From an uncultured Porphyromonadaceae bacterium (GTDB taxonomy: Bacteria; Bacteroidota; Bacteroidia; Bacteroidales; Barnesiellaceae_A), in the NCBI GenBank assembly GCA_900538705.1, contig UPZG01000001.1:310001-374000 (forward strand): a stretch of DNA of 64,000 nt. The letters run 5' to 3'. Each line of letters begins with the position of its first letter. Position 1 is the stretch's first letter. Both the position numbers and the translations under genes were made by a program. The notes under the pieces are model-generated. The model did no database searches, was not told where the DNA came from, and worked only from the letters and a program-made list of their open reading frames with translations. Shown here in pieces: positions 28,579 through 38,062 of this stretch.

Positions 28579-30426
28579 ATGATGAAAAATTTACTTTTAG
28601 GTCTTGCAGCCGTTGCTATGGTAACGAATGCGATGGCAGTTGTGCCTGTGCAGAAAGGTGAATTGAAGGCTGACGAGGCTGTGAAACAAGTAATGTTGAA
28701 ACGTGCCGATGGCCGTATGCAAGCAGTTGCTCCTTCACAAATGAGCTTGCGTACACCGCAAAAAGCTCCTGCGGCTGCTGCATCGGTGGTTTACAGTAGT
28801 GATTTTGAGAATGAGCAAGAATGGACAATCGTAGATAACTCTACTACCGCAGCTTTCCCTATGCAAATAGGCGGTTTGCAGGGTATAGATCCTGTTTCGG
28901 GTGATTTGTATCTTGTATCGGGATATGATAGTAGAGCTGCACGTAATGCATGGGCTTTCAGCGAAGGCGTTGAGTTGACAGCCGGTCAAACTTATAGTGT
29001 GGGTGTCTATGCGTATGCCTCAGGTTTTCAAAACACATTGGATGAGTGGAGAGTAACTGTGGGAACTGCTGCCAATGAGGCTTCGCAAACAACAACGGTG
29101 ATAGACCGTTCGGGTGACAATGCCGTAAGCTATACAGAGTGGACTCTCTGTACCGCAGAGTTTACTCCTTCTGCATCGGGAACTTACTACTTCGGCATCA
29201 ACCACTGTACAAAGACTTTTGATGTGAATGCCGTAGCTTTCGACCTTTTCCAAGTAGACGATGAAAAAATTGCCGTATATCCCAGTGGTACCATGTATTC
29301 CGAGGGCGGCTTGTGGTCGGTATGGAACTTGTTTGCCATAGATGAGCAAGGAACTGCTCCTACTCCCATGTTGTATAGTGCATCTTCTGTTCCTATGACA
29401 TATAATTATGTAGGGAAAGATGTTGAGACAGTAGAGTGGATGTTTGGCGACTATGCTTCGATAAGCACATCTACCGAACAATCGCCGGTTATTACATACA
29501 ATCTTACCGAAGACAGTATTAATACTGATGTATATTTGTTCTTGCGTAATGCAGATGGCGAGGTCGGTTTGGAAAGAAATTATGATGTGAAGAATCTGTA
29601 TAGTTCGCAAGTAGCTGCTGACTATGTATGCAATTTCCAACCAGAGGATGTGCCTACATACTATACCAATATGTCGGGCAATCAATACTCGTTCCTTTTC
29701 GGTATGTCTGCAATCAATCAGGAATTTGCCGAATATTTCGAGTTGCCCGAGACTTTCAATAGTACCGTCTCCGGTATAATGATGGTGGCTGCCGGTTATA
29801 ATGCCACCACCTCAGATCTGAGTGACGAAGTGGTTGTAAACATTTGCGCCCCCGATGCAGAGGGTCTTCCCGGTGAGGTGTTGGGCGGTCAAACCATAAC
29901 AATAGGTGATCTGTTTACGGGTTATACTTCGCTGATGATAACATTCGATACTCCTGTGAACGTTGAAGGCAGCTTCTTCGTAACATTGAGAATGCCCGAT
30001 GCTACGCCGTCTTCAAGCTATTATTTGGCTCTTTACAATGCTACCGAACGTGGAAATACCTACAATACGATGTATATTAACATAGAGGATGCTTCGTTGG
30101 GTATTCCTACCGGATGGTATGCTACTTCTGAGCTTTATGAAGGTATGTATACATCGGCTCTTGTCAGCCCGCTGTTGCAATGCGAAACCAGTGGTGTAGC
30201 TGCAAACAAATTGGACAACAGCAGCATCGTTTATACCAATGGTAAAGAACTCAATATCGTGAATGCCGCTGCCGGCAGCCATGTAATGGTAACCGATATT
30301 GCAGGTCGCACGGTACTCGCCACATCGGTAGGCAACAATGTACGTACCACAATCAATACAAACCTCAATCGTGGTATATACCTTGTAACTGTTGATGGCA
30401 AGACTACCAAGGTCGCTATCAGATAA
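28579..30426 (+). CDS. Secreted protein with C-terminal T9SS (type A) sorting domain
   Basis: 615 residues: signal peptide (MMKNLLLGLAAVAMVTNAMA), a propeptide-like stretch, and beta-rich domains from about residue 70 (VVYSSDFENEQEWTIVDNST) that resemble choice-of-anchor/jelly-roll modules of surface proteins. The last 75 residues form a Por_Secre_tail-like domain: GKELNIVNAAAGSHVMVTDI, AGRTVLATSVG, NRGIYLVTVDGKTTKVAIR. Such tails direct export through the type IX system and anchoring to A-LPS. No catalytic motif is seen, so an adhesin or binding role is only a guess. It has its own promoter and terminator. Confidence 0.85.
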   Translation: MMKNLLLGLAAVAMVTNAMAVVPVQKGELKADEAVKQVMLKRADGRMQAVAPSQMSLRTPQKAPAAAASVVYSSDFENEQEWTIVDNSTTAAFPMQIGGLQGIDPVSGDLYLVSGYDSRAARNAWAFSEGVELTAGQTYSVGVYAYASGFQNTLDEWRVTVGTAANEASQTTTVIDRSGDNAVSYTEWTLCTAEFTPSASGTYYFGINHCTKTFDVNAVAFDLFQVDDEKIAVYPSGTMYSEGGLWSVWNLFAIDEQGTAPTPMLYSASSVPMTYNYVGKDVETVEWMFGDYASISTSTEQSPVITYNLTEDSINTDVYLFLRNADGEVGLERNYDVKNLYSSQVAADYVCNFQPEDVPTYYTNMSGNQYSFLFGMSAINQEFAEYFELPETFNSTVSGIMMVAAGYNATTSDLSDEVVVNICAPDAEGLPGEVLGGQTITIGDLFTGYTSLMITFDTPVNVEGSFFVTLRMPDATPSSSYYLALYNATERGNTYNTMYINIEDASLGIPTGWYATSELYEGMYTSALVSPLLQCETSGVAANKLDNSSIVYTNGKELNIVNAAAGSHVMVTDIAGRTVLATSVGNNVRTTINTNLNRGIYLVTVDGKTTKVAIR

Positions 30427-30456
30427 ACATTGATTTTCCTTAATGGAGAATACGCA

Positions 30457-30494
30457 AAAGAGGTGTGCTACATAAGCACACCTCTTTCTTTTTT
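30457..30494 (+). terminator. Terminator after the T9SS cargo gene
   Basis: AAAGAGGTGTGCT (30457-30469) pairs perfectly with AGCACACCTCTTT (30475-30487), loop of five bases, followed by a T-rich run. Confidence 0.88.
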
Positions 30495-30548
30495 ATAGAT
30501 AGTAGGGAATATGTTTATGGGGTACTGATAGAAAACCGTACTTTGCAA

Positions 30549-31920
30549 TTATAACCCGGGAGTAGATGAGCCGCTGTGATTGCGTTTTGCCCGCTCTTCT
30601 ATACTCTTGTTATATTCGTGTATTTGTCCCGGTTTTAGTTTTCGGGCTACACTTGCCGGTAGTTCCAGCCGTTCGGGGATGGTGTCGCTATGGTCGATAA
30701 GCCATGTCTTACTGTTTGACTTTATCAGTACAATATCGTCATAAAGAGTAAAGTCGGTGGTTAACGTCTGCATATGCATCGTATCGCCATGGCTGGTGAA
30801 TAGCTGGAAGTAACGGTCGCCAGTGCCGTAGCGGTCGGTGCGATGATTGATATAGAGCGGGTATTGTTTCGGAGAACAATGGCTGACAGTATATATGGGC
30901 GTTTTTTTTATGATTGTCGAGGTCGCGCGTAGTGCGACGGGCATATCCATGTTCGTGTCCTGCAAGCACAAAATCGACGTTGTGCCTCTTGAATAGAGAA
31001 TCGAATAGAAACTTAATGTCGAGATTGTTATAAGGGCTACGTATAGAGTATGGCGAGTGGTGGAGTACTACAATTTTCCAGCGTGCCGAAGAGCTCTTTA
31101 GCGCATTTTCGAGCCATCGGCTTTGTTTAAAGAGATTTACGATGCCTGCGTTGCTGTCAATAAGAAAGATTTGAATATCGCCGTTGGTAAATGTGGCGTA
31201 TGCGTTATGGTTGGTAAAATAAGGGAAATGCAGGAAGAAGCGTGGCTCTATCGAAGCATTCATACCCTTGAGGTACTCATGGTTGCCTGTGACGGCCGCA
31301 ACAGGGTATTGGGTAGCAATAGGTGCAAGACCTCGAAAAGCTTCATCCCAATATATTTCCAAAGGACGGTGTATGAGGTCGCCGCCGAGAATAAAGAAGT
31401 CGGTTGTAGGGTATTGTTGGACAACGTCGGTTAAGATATTGCCTGTAGTCCCGTTGATAGTGTCTTGTATGTCGCCAATGTATATGAATTGAGATTGATT
31501 GCCATGTGAGGTGTCGCGTAATGTGAAGTGCAGCCATTGGGAAGAATCGGCTTTCATGCAGATGCGATAGTCGTAAGTGCCGGCTTGCGGTGTGTGGATG
31601 TCGGCGCGATAGAATGCCGATGCGCCACCCTGCGAACGGTATATGTGCGGTTGTACTGTTAAGGTAGCCGTATCGCCGCTGTTTTGTATGGAATAGATGA
31701 CATTGGCTGTACCTGCGAGAGTGTCGCATTGCCATGTAATGCTGCGGAAGTCGTCGCCTTCGGGACTGAAAGAGAGCAGTATGTTATAAGGCGCCGATTG
31801 AGACTGAAAAGAAGGTTCTGATGGATTACCGAACCATATGTTCCAACGGTTAGCTACGATATAGGTCGCAATAGCAACAAGAATTACAGGGAGAGATATG
31901 ACAACAATTTTTTTCTTCAT
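30549..31920 (-). pseudogene. Metallophosphoesterase (purple acid phosphatase-like), frameshifted
   Basis: One gene split over two frames. From an ATG at 31918-31920 the product has an N-terminal membrane anchor or signal (KKIVVISLPVILVAIATYIV), a fibronectin-like domain, then calcineurin-type metal motifs YIGDIQD, GGDLIHRP, GNHEYLKG, VVLHHSPY and LAGHEHGYARR. After DLDNHKK the frame is lost at a run of eight A (eight T at 30902-30909 on the + strand). Removing one base would continue as TPIYTVSHCSPKQYPLYIN to the stop at 30549, which gives a full-length domain. The break could be a real mutation, a phase-variable tract, or a sequencing error; all metal-binding motifs lie before it. Confidence 0.8.
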
Positions 31921-32022
31921 AATGAAATGAATGTTGTGTGTTTGATAAAATGATACTCTTCTTGCCCTATAGGCCAAAAGGAGCGTTGCAAAAATAGTAA
32001 TTTTATAAGAAAGGAGACCAGG

Positions 32023-33456
32023 TCAAAGTACGGGGCTTATAAGGCGTACGACCGATTCGCATACTTTTTGTGCCCATGGACGATCCTGCCACTCTGAGGC
32101 ATTTGTTTCGTGGCACTCGGTAGCATCGTTGCAGAAGTCGGCTTTGACACGTAGTGCCAGTTCCTTGTCATAAACGAGTGCATTTGTTTCGAAATTATGC
32201 TCGAAGCTGCGGAAGTCGAAGTTGGCCGAACCGATAGAGACTATTTCATCGTCAGCGACAATAGTCTTGGCATGCATGACACCGGGCTGGTAGAGATATA
32301 CTCTCACACCGGCTTGCAACATTTGGGCGATGTAGGAGAAAGAGCCCCAGCGAAGTATGATAGAGTCGGGACGGTTGGGTATCATGATGCGTACGTCTAT
32401 TCCCGAAAGAGCTGCTACCGAGAGAGCATTGATAAGGGTATCGGTAGGCAGGAAATAAGGTGTTTGTATGTATACGTATCGACTGGCGGTAGATACGATT
32501 TGTTGACAGATGAGGGCAATGTTTTCCCAGCCTCCTATGGGACCCGACGTGATAATTTGTATTCCTTTGTCGCCTACAGGCTCTATCTGCGGGAAATAGA
32601 AGTCGCCCGAGAGAAGTGTCTTGCATTCGTAACTCCAGTCGATGGCAAAAGAGAACTGCAGCCCGTGTACTGCTGGACCTTCTATGCGCAGGTGCGTATC
32701 GCGCCAGCTGTGGTCATCATCGCCATTGACGTAGCGGTCGGCAATATTCATGCCACCTATATATCCTATTTTACCATCGATAACGACTATTTTGCGATGG
32801 TTACGGTAGTTGATGCGCAGGGATGGATTGGGAAAGGCTACGCGCATGAAGGGGTGTACGTCGATTCCGTTTTTTTGCATGTCGCGGAAAAATCGGCGGT
32901 TTACCGTCCAACTGCCCATATCGTCAAACAGAACCCTTACTTCAACACCACGTTGGGCAGCAGCCACCAGCTCGTCACGAATTTGGCAGCCGAGGTTGTC
33001 GTCGCGGAAGATGAAATATTGCATGTGTATAAAGTGGCGGGCTTGACGAAGGTCGTCGATGAGGTCGGCAAATTTTTCACGACCTTTGATGTACATGCGT
33101 ACTTTGTTTCCCGGATAATAGGGTGCCTTGCCGAGCTTGTAGCATAAAGTGAGCATTCGGCGGCTGGTAGTACTGAGTGGAAGGTGGTCGAGGTCGACTT
33201 TGGGCGGTTTGTTGCTGGCTTGGAGCAAAAGACGGTTTTGCTTAGAGAGCATGCGCTCGTTGCGAAGACTTTGTCCGAAAAAGAGGTATAGTACAAGTCC
33301 TACGACGGGTAGGAACATGAGAGCCAGAATCCATGCAAGGCTTTTTGACGGGTTGCGGTTTTCTGAGATGACAACGAAAATACTGCTGGCAACAAGGAGC
33401 AAGTACAAGATGTATAGTGTATTGTATAACCAATGTGAGATGAGCAGTAATATCAT
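32023..33456 (-). CDS. cls: Cardiolipin synthase (PLD family)
   Basis: 477 residues with two N-terminal membrane helices (WLYNTLYILYLLLVASSIFV and LAWILALMFLPVVGLVLYLF) and two phospholipase D domains with HKD motifs: NHRKIVVIDGKIGYIGGMN and MHAKTIVADDEIVSIGSANF. This is the standard bacterial Cls layout, which joins two phosphatidylglycerol molecules to give cardiolipin in the inner membrane. It is a single gene divergent from the SGNH/MBOAT operon. Confidence 0.93.
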   Translation of the reverse strand: MILLLISHWLYNTLYILYLLLVASSIFVVISENRNPSKSLAWILALMFLPVVGLVLYLFFGQSLRNERMLSKQNRLLLQASNKPPKVDLDHLPLSTTSRRMLTLCYKLGKAPYYPGNKVRMYIKGREKFADLIDDLRQARHFIHMQYFIFRDDNLGCQIRDELVAAAQRGVEVRVLFDDMGSWTVNRRFFRDMQKNGIDVHPFMRVAFPNPSLRINYRNHRKIVVIDGKIGYIGGMNIADRYVNGDDDHSWRDTHLRIEGPAVHGLQFSFAIDWSYECKTLLSGDFYFPQIEPVGDKGIQIITSGPIGGWENIALICQQIVSTASRYVYIQTPYFLPTDTLINALSVAALSGIDVRIMIPNRPDSIILRWGSFSYIAQMLQAGVRVYLYQPGVMHAKTIVADDEIVSIGSANFDFRSFEHNFETNALVYDKELALRVKADFCNDATECHETNASEWQDRPWAQKVCESVVRLISPVL

Positions 33457-33675
33457 GACGGATGGTAAAAAGAGGTGGCAAAATGCGGCTCTAATATAGT
33501 ATTATTTTGTAGTGAAAACAAATATGGAGGCAAGAATTGTTGGTTTGTACTCTAATTTTGTTTAAGGCAATAGAAAAAACTGTCTTATATATAGGGCAAT
33601 ATTTACAGACACTGTTTATGGCGAGGTGTGAGAAATTAAAACAACTCTTTATTTCTTTTTGCACGAGCCATGTAC

Positions 33676-33683
33676 TATCTTTG
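33676..33683 (+). promoter_or_regulatory. -7 element for the SGNH-SGNH-MBOAT operon
   Basis: TATCTTTG fits the TAnnTTTG consensus and lies 30 bases before the first start codon. A TTTTTG stretch ends at 33661, a shorter spacing than the usual 19-21 bases, so the -33 part is unclear. Confidence 0.5.
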
Positions 33684-33713
33684 TACACCGAATAGAGCAA
33701 AGTGAAAAAAGGT

Positions 33714-35168
33714 ATGAATAAGAACAGGCTTTCGCAAGTTGTATGGTTGTTCTTGCTCACATTGGTAATATTATTTGGCTTATCGTTGTTGCCTTCGTTA
33801 CGTATTGGAGGGTATACCATGCGTCAGATAGATTTGTTGAGCGATTTGCGGGACGACGATGAGGCCGACTATATCGATGAATATGATGACGAGTTTGCAA
33901 TGTTGCCCACAGCTGCGTCGGTAGCAACCGACAGTAATGGGGTTGTTGATGCAGATAGTAGTATGGCAGTTTTGTCTCCTGCAGATAGTGTATCGTCTGT
34001 ACAGGCCTCTACTCTTGCCGGGAGGGCTATGCGTCGTGTTGGCGATATTATCCCAATTGAAGACTATACCGCGGCGCAAGCGGGTTTGTGCAATATGGCT
34101 GCAGCTATCGACAACCTGGCGAGCCTGGGACGGCCTGCACGTATAGTTTTCTTGGGCGATTCTTTTATAGAAGCTGATATTTTGACTCAACACATTCGTG
34201 AATTGTTACAGCAACGCTATGGCGGTGAAGGAGTAGGATATATGGCATTACATAGCGATTTCCCCGGGTTCAGGCGCTCTGTCGTACAAAATGATAAGGG
34301 TTGGGAGAGCCATAGCGTTGTGAAAGAGCCTGTATTGGCACGCATGTCGCTCCCTTTGCAATATTATGTCCCGGTTACCGATGCTTATACACGTTATAAA
34401 GGGTCGTCTCGCTATGCTCATGCCGAGTGTTGGGAGGTATCGCGTGTCGTCTATGATGCGACCGATGCAGCTGTGCTGACTCTCGAAACAGACAGTGGTT
34501 ATCATACGTATAATGTCACCGCCGGCGAGGGTATAGGTATGGTTACAATTCATGAGCCTACTACGCAGCTTACGGTCCGTTGCGATAGTGCACAGGTCGC
34601 TTTGTGGGGTGTATGGCTCGATGGCGAGGATGGCATAGCGGTTGACAATGTTTCTATGCGCGGATATTCGGGTGGCAGTATTGCCGATATACCTCAAACC
34701 AATATTGAGGCATTGCAAAAAACAATACCGTGCGATATGGTGGTGTTGCAATATGGATTGAATCGCATGTCGAGCGGAATGACAGATTACAGTGGCTTTA
34801 CACAAGAACTTGTGCAAGCTGTGACGCATTTGCGTGAGGCTATGCCTGGTGTAGATATTTTGCTTATGGGGATAGGCGACCGTTGCGAGAACCGTGACGG
34901 TGAGATGAAGACAATGAAAGAGGTGTATGCTATGCGTCGGGCACAGCGAGCCGCAGCCCGTGAGAGTGGTTGCCTATTTTGGGATACCTGCGAGGCTATG
35001 AAGTACGATGGCGGAATGACCCGCTTTGTGGAAAATGGTTGGGCTAATAAAGACTATACTCATATAAGTCATGCCGGAGGCCGTCCTGTGGCGCGGGCGT
35101 TTGTGCGAGCTTTGGGGTATGCTTTGGGCGATAGTATAATCATTGATATGACAAGAGGCAAAAAATGA
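33714..35168 (+). CDS. Membrane-anchored SGNH-family protein, first of the O-acylation operon
   Basis: About 484 residues with an N-terminal membrane helix (VVWLFLLTLVILFGLSLLPS) and an acidic linker (SDLRDDDEADYIDEYDDEFA). The SGNH fold begins at RIVFLGDSFIEADILTQHI with the catalytic-type Ser in GDS; the MVVLQYGLNRMSSG block sits where GxND is expected (N of YGLNRM), and a C-terminal DYTHISHAGGRPVARA block supplies the His. Together with the next two genes it fits a polymer O-acyltransferase system in which the SGNH protein performs the final transfer outside the membrane. ATG at 33714 preferred over GTG at 33702. Confidence 0.8.
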   Translation: MNKNRLSQVVWLFLLTLVILFGLSLLPSLRIGGYTMRQIDLLSDLRDDDEADYIDEYDDEFAMLPTAASVATDSNGVVDADSSMAVLSPADSVSSVQASTLAGRAMRRVGDIIPIEDYTAAQAGLCNMAAAIDNLASLGRPARIVFLGDSFIEADILTQHIRELLQQRYGGEGVGYMALHSDFPGFRRSVVQNDKGWESHSVVKEPVLARMSLPLQYYVPVTDAYTRYKGSSRYAHAECWEVSRVVYDATDAAVLTLETDSGYHTYNVTAGEGIGMVTIHEPTTQLTVRCDSAQVALWGVWLDGEDGIAVDNVSMRGYSGGSIADIPQTNIEALQKTIPCDMVVLQYGLNRMSSGMTDYSGFTQELVQAVTHLREAMPGVDILLMGIGDRCENRDGEMKTMKEVYAMRRAQRAAARESGCLFWDTCEAMKYDGGMTRFVENGWANKDYTHISHAGGRPVARAFVRALGYALGDSIIIDMTRGKK

Positions 35169-36445
35169 AAGTGTGGAGTTGCATCGCTGCCCTGTTGCTT
35201 GCAGTTGTCGTGTGTAATGCAACTGTCTCGCAGTCCGATACGGTAGCTGTGAAGCTACCTCCGTGTATAGACTGCGCTGCCGATACGTTGATACTGAATG
35301 GCGCTGACTGGAGCCTTCTTTTCAAGTCGTTGCAGCAGCTTACCGATACAACCGATACGGCGGTAAACGTGGTATCGATTGTACATCTGGGAGACTCGCA
35401 TGTACAAGCAGGATTCTTTACGGCTCCGTTGCGCGATTCGTTGCAAGCCCGATGGGGTGATGCAGGGCGAGGATTGTTGGCTCCATTGCGTTTGTGTCGA
35501 ACCAATGAACCTACAGATTATAAAATCACATCAAGCAGTAAATGGCAGTATAGTAAATGTGTGGGACGCAAACACAGACAAAATGAGCAGGGAGTTTGTG
35601 GCGTGGCCATAGTACCTGTAGGAAGGCAGATGCGTATAGATATTGCCACGCTGAGCCGCACGGGACATTGCCGGCCATTCAGTATCCTGCGCCTGTTTCA
35701 CAGTGCATCCTCTCGTTTCCCGTTGTTGCATCCTACCGATAGCCTTGACGGATTGCGTATCTTGCGTGAGCAGCCAGGTGAGACGCGGTATGAGTGGAAT
35801 GCATCGGCATCGACATGTGAAGTGAAACTTGATGGTTATCGTACGCAAGTGGCCGACAGTTGTGCCATTTACGGTGTGTCGGTAGAAAATGGGTGTAGTG
35901 GTGTGTTGGTGCATGGTATAGGCAATAATGGTGCGTATTATGACTGTTACAATCATATTCCCAATTTCGGGCAGAAGGTGGCGGCCTTGTCTCCACAGCT
36001 TATTATCCTCTCTATGGGAACCAATGAGTCGATAGGGAAGGCCGATTATGCTACGATATATGCTGCGATAGACCGTCTGGTCGCCACGTTGCGCGATGCC
36101 AACCCCGATGCGTTGTTTTTGCTGACGACCCCCGGAGAGAATAAATTACGTCGACGTCGTAATCGCAATGGCCGTCGTCGTACCTATTATATAGAAAACC
36201 GTAATTTGCCCATAGTGCGCAATGCCATTGTTACTTATGGGGCAAAGCATGGTATTGCCGTGTGGGATTGGTATGTCATATCGGGCGGACATGGTAGTTG
36301 TGAGAAGCTGCGAGAGGCCGGATGCATGTCGGGCGACAGGACACACTATACCAAAGAAGGTTATTCATTGCAAGGCACATTGTTGTATAAAAGTATAGAG
36401 AATGCATATGAACGATATATGGAACAAAATAACAGACAACCTTGA
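35165..36445 (+). CDS. Second exported SGNH-family protein of the O-acylation operon
   Basis: 426 residues with a signal peptide (MKVWSCIAALLLAVVVCNA). SGNH blocks: VSIVHLGDSHVQAGFF near residue 77, GIGNNGAYYD, LIILSMGTNESIGK, and RTHYTKEGYSLQGTLLYKS with the catalytic-type Asp/His region. It overlaps the preceding gene by four bases (ATGA) and the following MBOAT gene by 44 bases, so the three are almost certainly co-translated. Having two different SGNH partners for one MBOAT protein suggests either two acceptors or sequential steps. Confidence 0.82.
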   Translation: MKVWSCIAALLLAVVVCNATVSQSDTVAVKLPPCIDCAADTLILNGADWSLLFKSLQQLTDTTDTAVNVVSIVHLGDSHVQAGFFTAPLRDSLQARWGDAGRGLLAPLRLCRTNEPTDYKITSSSKWQYSKCVGRKHRQNEQGVCGVAIVPVGRQMRIDIATLSRTGHCRPFSILRLFHSASSRFPLLHPTDSLDGLRILREQPGETRYEWNASASTCEVKLDGYRTQVADSCAIYGVSVENGCSGVLVHGIGNNGAYYDCYNHIPNFGQKVAALSPQLIILSMGTNESIGKADYATIYAAIDRLVATLRDANPDALFLLTTPGENKLRRRRNRNGRRRTYYIENRNLPIVRNAIVTYGAKHGIAVWDWYVISGGHGSCEKLREAGCMSGDRTHYTKEGYSLQGTLLYKSIENAYERYMEQNNRQP

Positions 36446-37913
36446 TATAGACCGTCTGTGGCAGTTGCTTTCGTATGAGCCCGGGCACCCGTTGATGTTC
36501 AACAGCGGGTTGTTTCTCTTCTTGTTTACCGGCTTCTTGGTGGTATATCGTTTGTTGAGTCGCCATACGACCGGGCGTATGTTGTTTGTGATACTCTTCT
36601 CGTTGTATTTCTACTACAAGTCGAGTGGTGTGTATGTCCTGTGCTTGCTCGGTGTGAGTGTATCGGACTATCTCATAGGACGTATGTTAGGGCGAACGAC
36701 TGTTGCATGGCGACGCAAATTGTGCGTGGCTGCGAGTGTCGTCATAAATATGGGTATGCTCTGTTACTTTAAGTATACCTCGTTGATAGTGGATACGCTC
36801 AATCTTTTCTTACACGAACCCATCACGTTGTGGGATATAGCCTTGCCCATAGGTATATCGTTTTTTACGTTCCGTTCGGTGAGCTATATTGTAGATGTGT
36901 ATCGTGGAAAGATTGCACCGGTAGAGCGGCTCATCGACTATGTGTTTTTCCTCTCCTTCTTTCCACCGTTGGTTGCAGGTCCTATCGTGCGAGCCACCGA
37001 ACTTGTGCCGCAGATACGTCGTCGCCCGGAAGTTACAGATTCTATGTTTGCCGGAGGACTTTTTCTGTTGATGACGGGCGTTTTCAAGAAAGTGGTGCTG
37101 TCGGACTATATCAGCAGTAATTTTGTAGACCGTATCTTTGATGCCCCGTCGCTTTATACAGGATTTGAAAATCTGATGGGTATGTATGGCTATACATTAC
37201 AGATATACTGCGACTTCTCGGGCTATTCAGATATGGCAATAGGCATTGCATTGCTGTTGGGCTTCAGATTCCCCGCAAACTTCGATTCTCCTTATCAATC
37301 GGCTTCGATAACCGAGTTTTGGCGTCGATGGCATATCACATTGTCGTTCTGGTTGCGCGATTATCTATACATACCGCTGGGAGGCAACCGTGTGCCGTTG
37401 TGGCGAAATTATTTCAATCTTTTTATTACGATGGTGATAGGAGGATTGTGGCATGGCGCATCGTGGCTGTTTATGCTATGGGGTGCGTGGCATGGTCTGT
37501 TGCTTGTATTTCACAAGCTGTTTATGCGTCTGCGAGGTAACCGCAAGGATAAGCCGGCCAATAAGGTAGCACATGTGTTGGGAGTTCTGCTTACATTCCA
37601 TTTAGTGGCAATAGGTTGGGTATTTTTCAGAGCCGATTCACTTACTGTTGTGGGTGAAATGGCAAGTCAAATAGCGACGCAGTTCCACCCCGAGGTGTTT
37701 ATGCAGTTTGTCGAGGGGTATCCTACTGTGACGCTGGCCATTGTAGTAGGCTATTTGTTACACTATACACCGCATCGTTGGTCGGAGGGGGTATGCAAAG
37801 TATTGGAACGCATGCCGTTTGTATGTAAGGCCGTTGTTTTTGCCGTATTTATTTTCTTGGTATTGCAGGTGAGATCGAGCGAGCTTGTGCCATTCATATA
37901 TCTGCAGTTCTAA
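36402..37913 (+). CDS. MBOAT-family O-acyltransferase (AlgI/DltB type)
   Basis: 503 residues with about ten membrane helices. Family signatures: YCDFSGYSDMAIGIALLLGF, FWRRWHITLSFWLRDYLYIP and MVIGGLWHGASWLFMLWGAW, the last containing the conserved catalytic His. MBOAT proteins pass acyl groups across the membrane to cell surface polymers, as in alginate acetylation or D-alanylation of teichoic acid. Here the acceptor is unknown; peptidoglycan, capsule or exopolysaccharide are options. The start at 36402 lies inside the preceding gene; ATG at 36408 is an alternative. Confidence 0.92.
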   Translation: MHMNDIWNKITDNLDIDRLWQLLSYEPGHPLMFNSGLFLFLFTGFLVVYRLLSRHTTGRMLFVILFSLYFYYKSSGVYVLCLLGVSVSDYLIGRMLGRTTVAWRRKLCVAASVVINMGMLCYFKYTSLIVDTLNLFLHEPITLWDIALPIGISFFTFRSVSYIVDVYRGKIAPVERLIDYVFFLSFFPPLVAGPIVRATELVPQIRRRPEVTDSMFAGGLFLLMTGVFKKVVLSDYISSNFVDRIFDAPSLYTGFENLMGMYGYTLQIYCDFSGYSDMAIGIALLLGFRFPANFDSPYQSASITEFWRRWHITLSFWLRDYLYIPLGGNRVPLWRNYFNLFITMVIGGLWHGASWLFMLWGAWHGLLLVFHKLFMRLRGNRKDKPANKVAHVLGVLLTFHLVAIGWVFFRADSLTVVGEMASQIATQFHPEVFMQFVEGYPTVTLAIVVGYLLHYTPHRWSEGVCKVLERMPFVCKAVVFAVFIFLVLQVRSSELVPFIYLQF

Positions 37914-37977
37914 TTATGTGTGGTGAGTTGTGCAAACGTTTTCGTCTAAGGACGGTCTTAGGATTCCAATAATTTTT

Positions 37978-38007
37978 TTTGAAACTGTCGTAATATTATT
38001 ATTTTTG
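37978..38007 (+). promoter_or_regulatory. Promoter for the pullulanase gene
   Basis: TTTG at 37978-37981 and TATTTTTG at 38000-38007 match the -33/-7 elements with 18 bases between them. The start codon follows 56 bases later. Confidence 0.6.
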
Positions 38008-38062
38008 CAGAAGAGAGTGTATTAGTTATAAATAACTGAATTTCCTGTAAGAATAATAACCT

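Noticed and set aside
32197..33147. 316-codon forward ORF opposite cardiolipin synthase
   Set aside because: It is the mirror of the two PLD domains, which carry both HKD motifs on the other strand.
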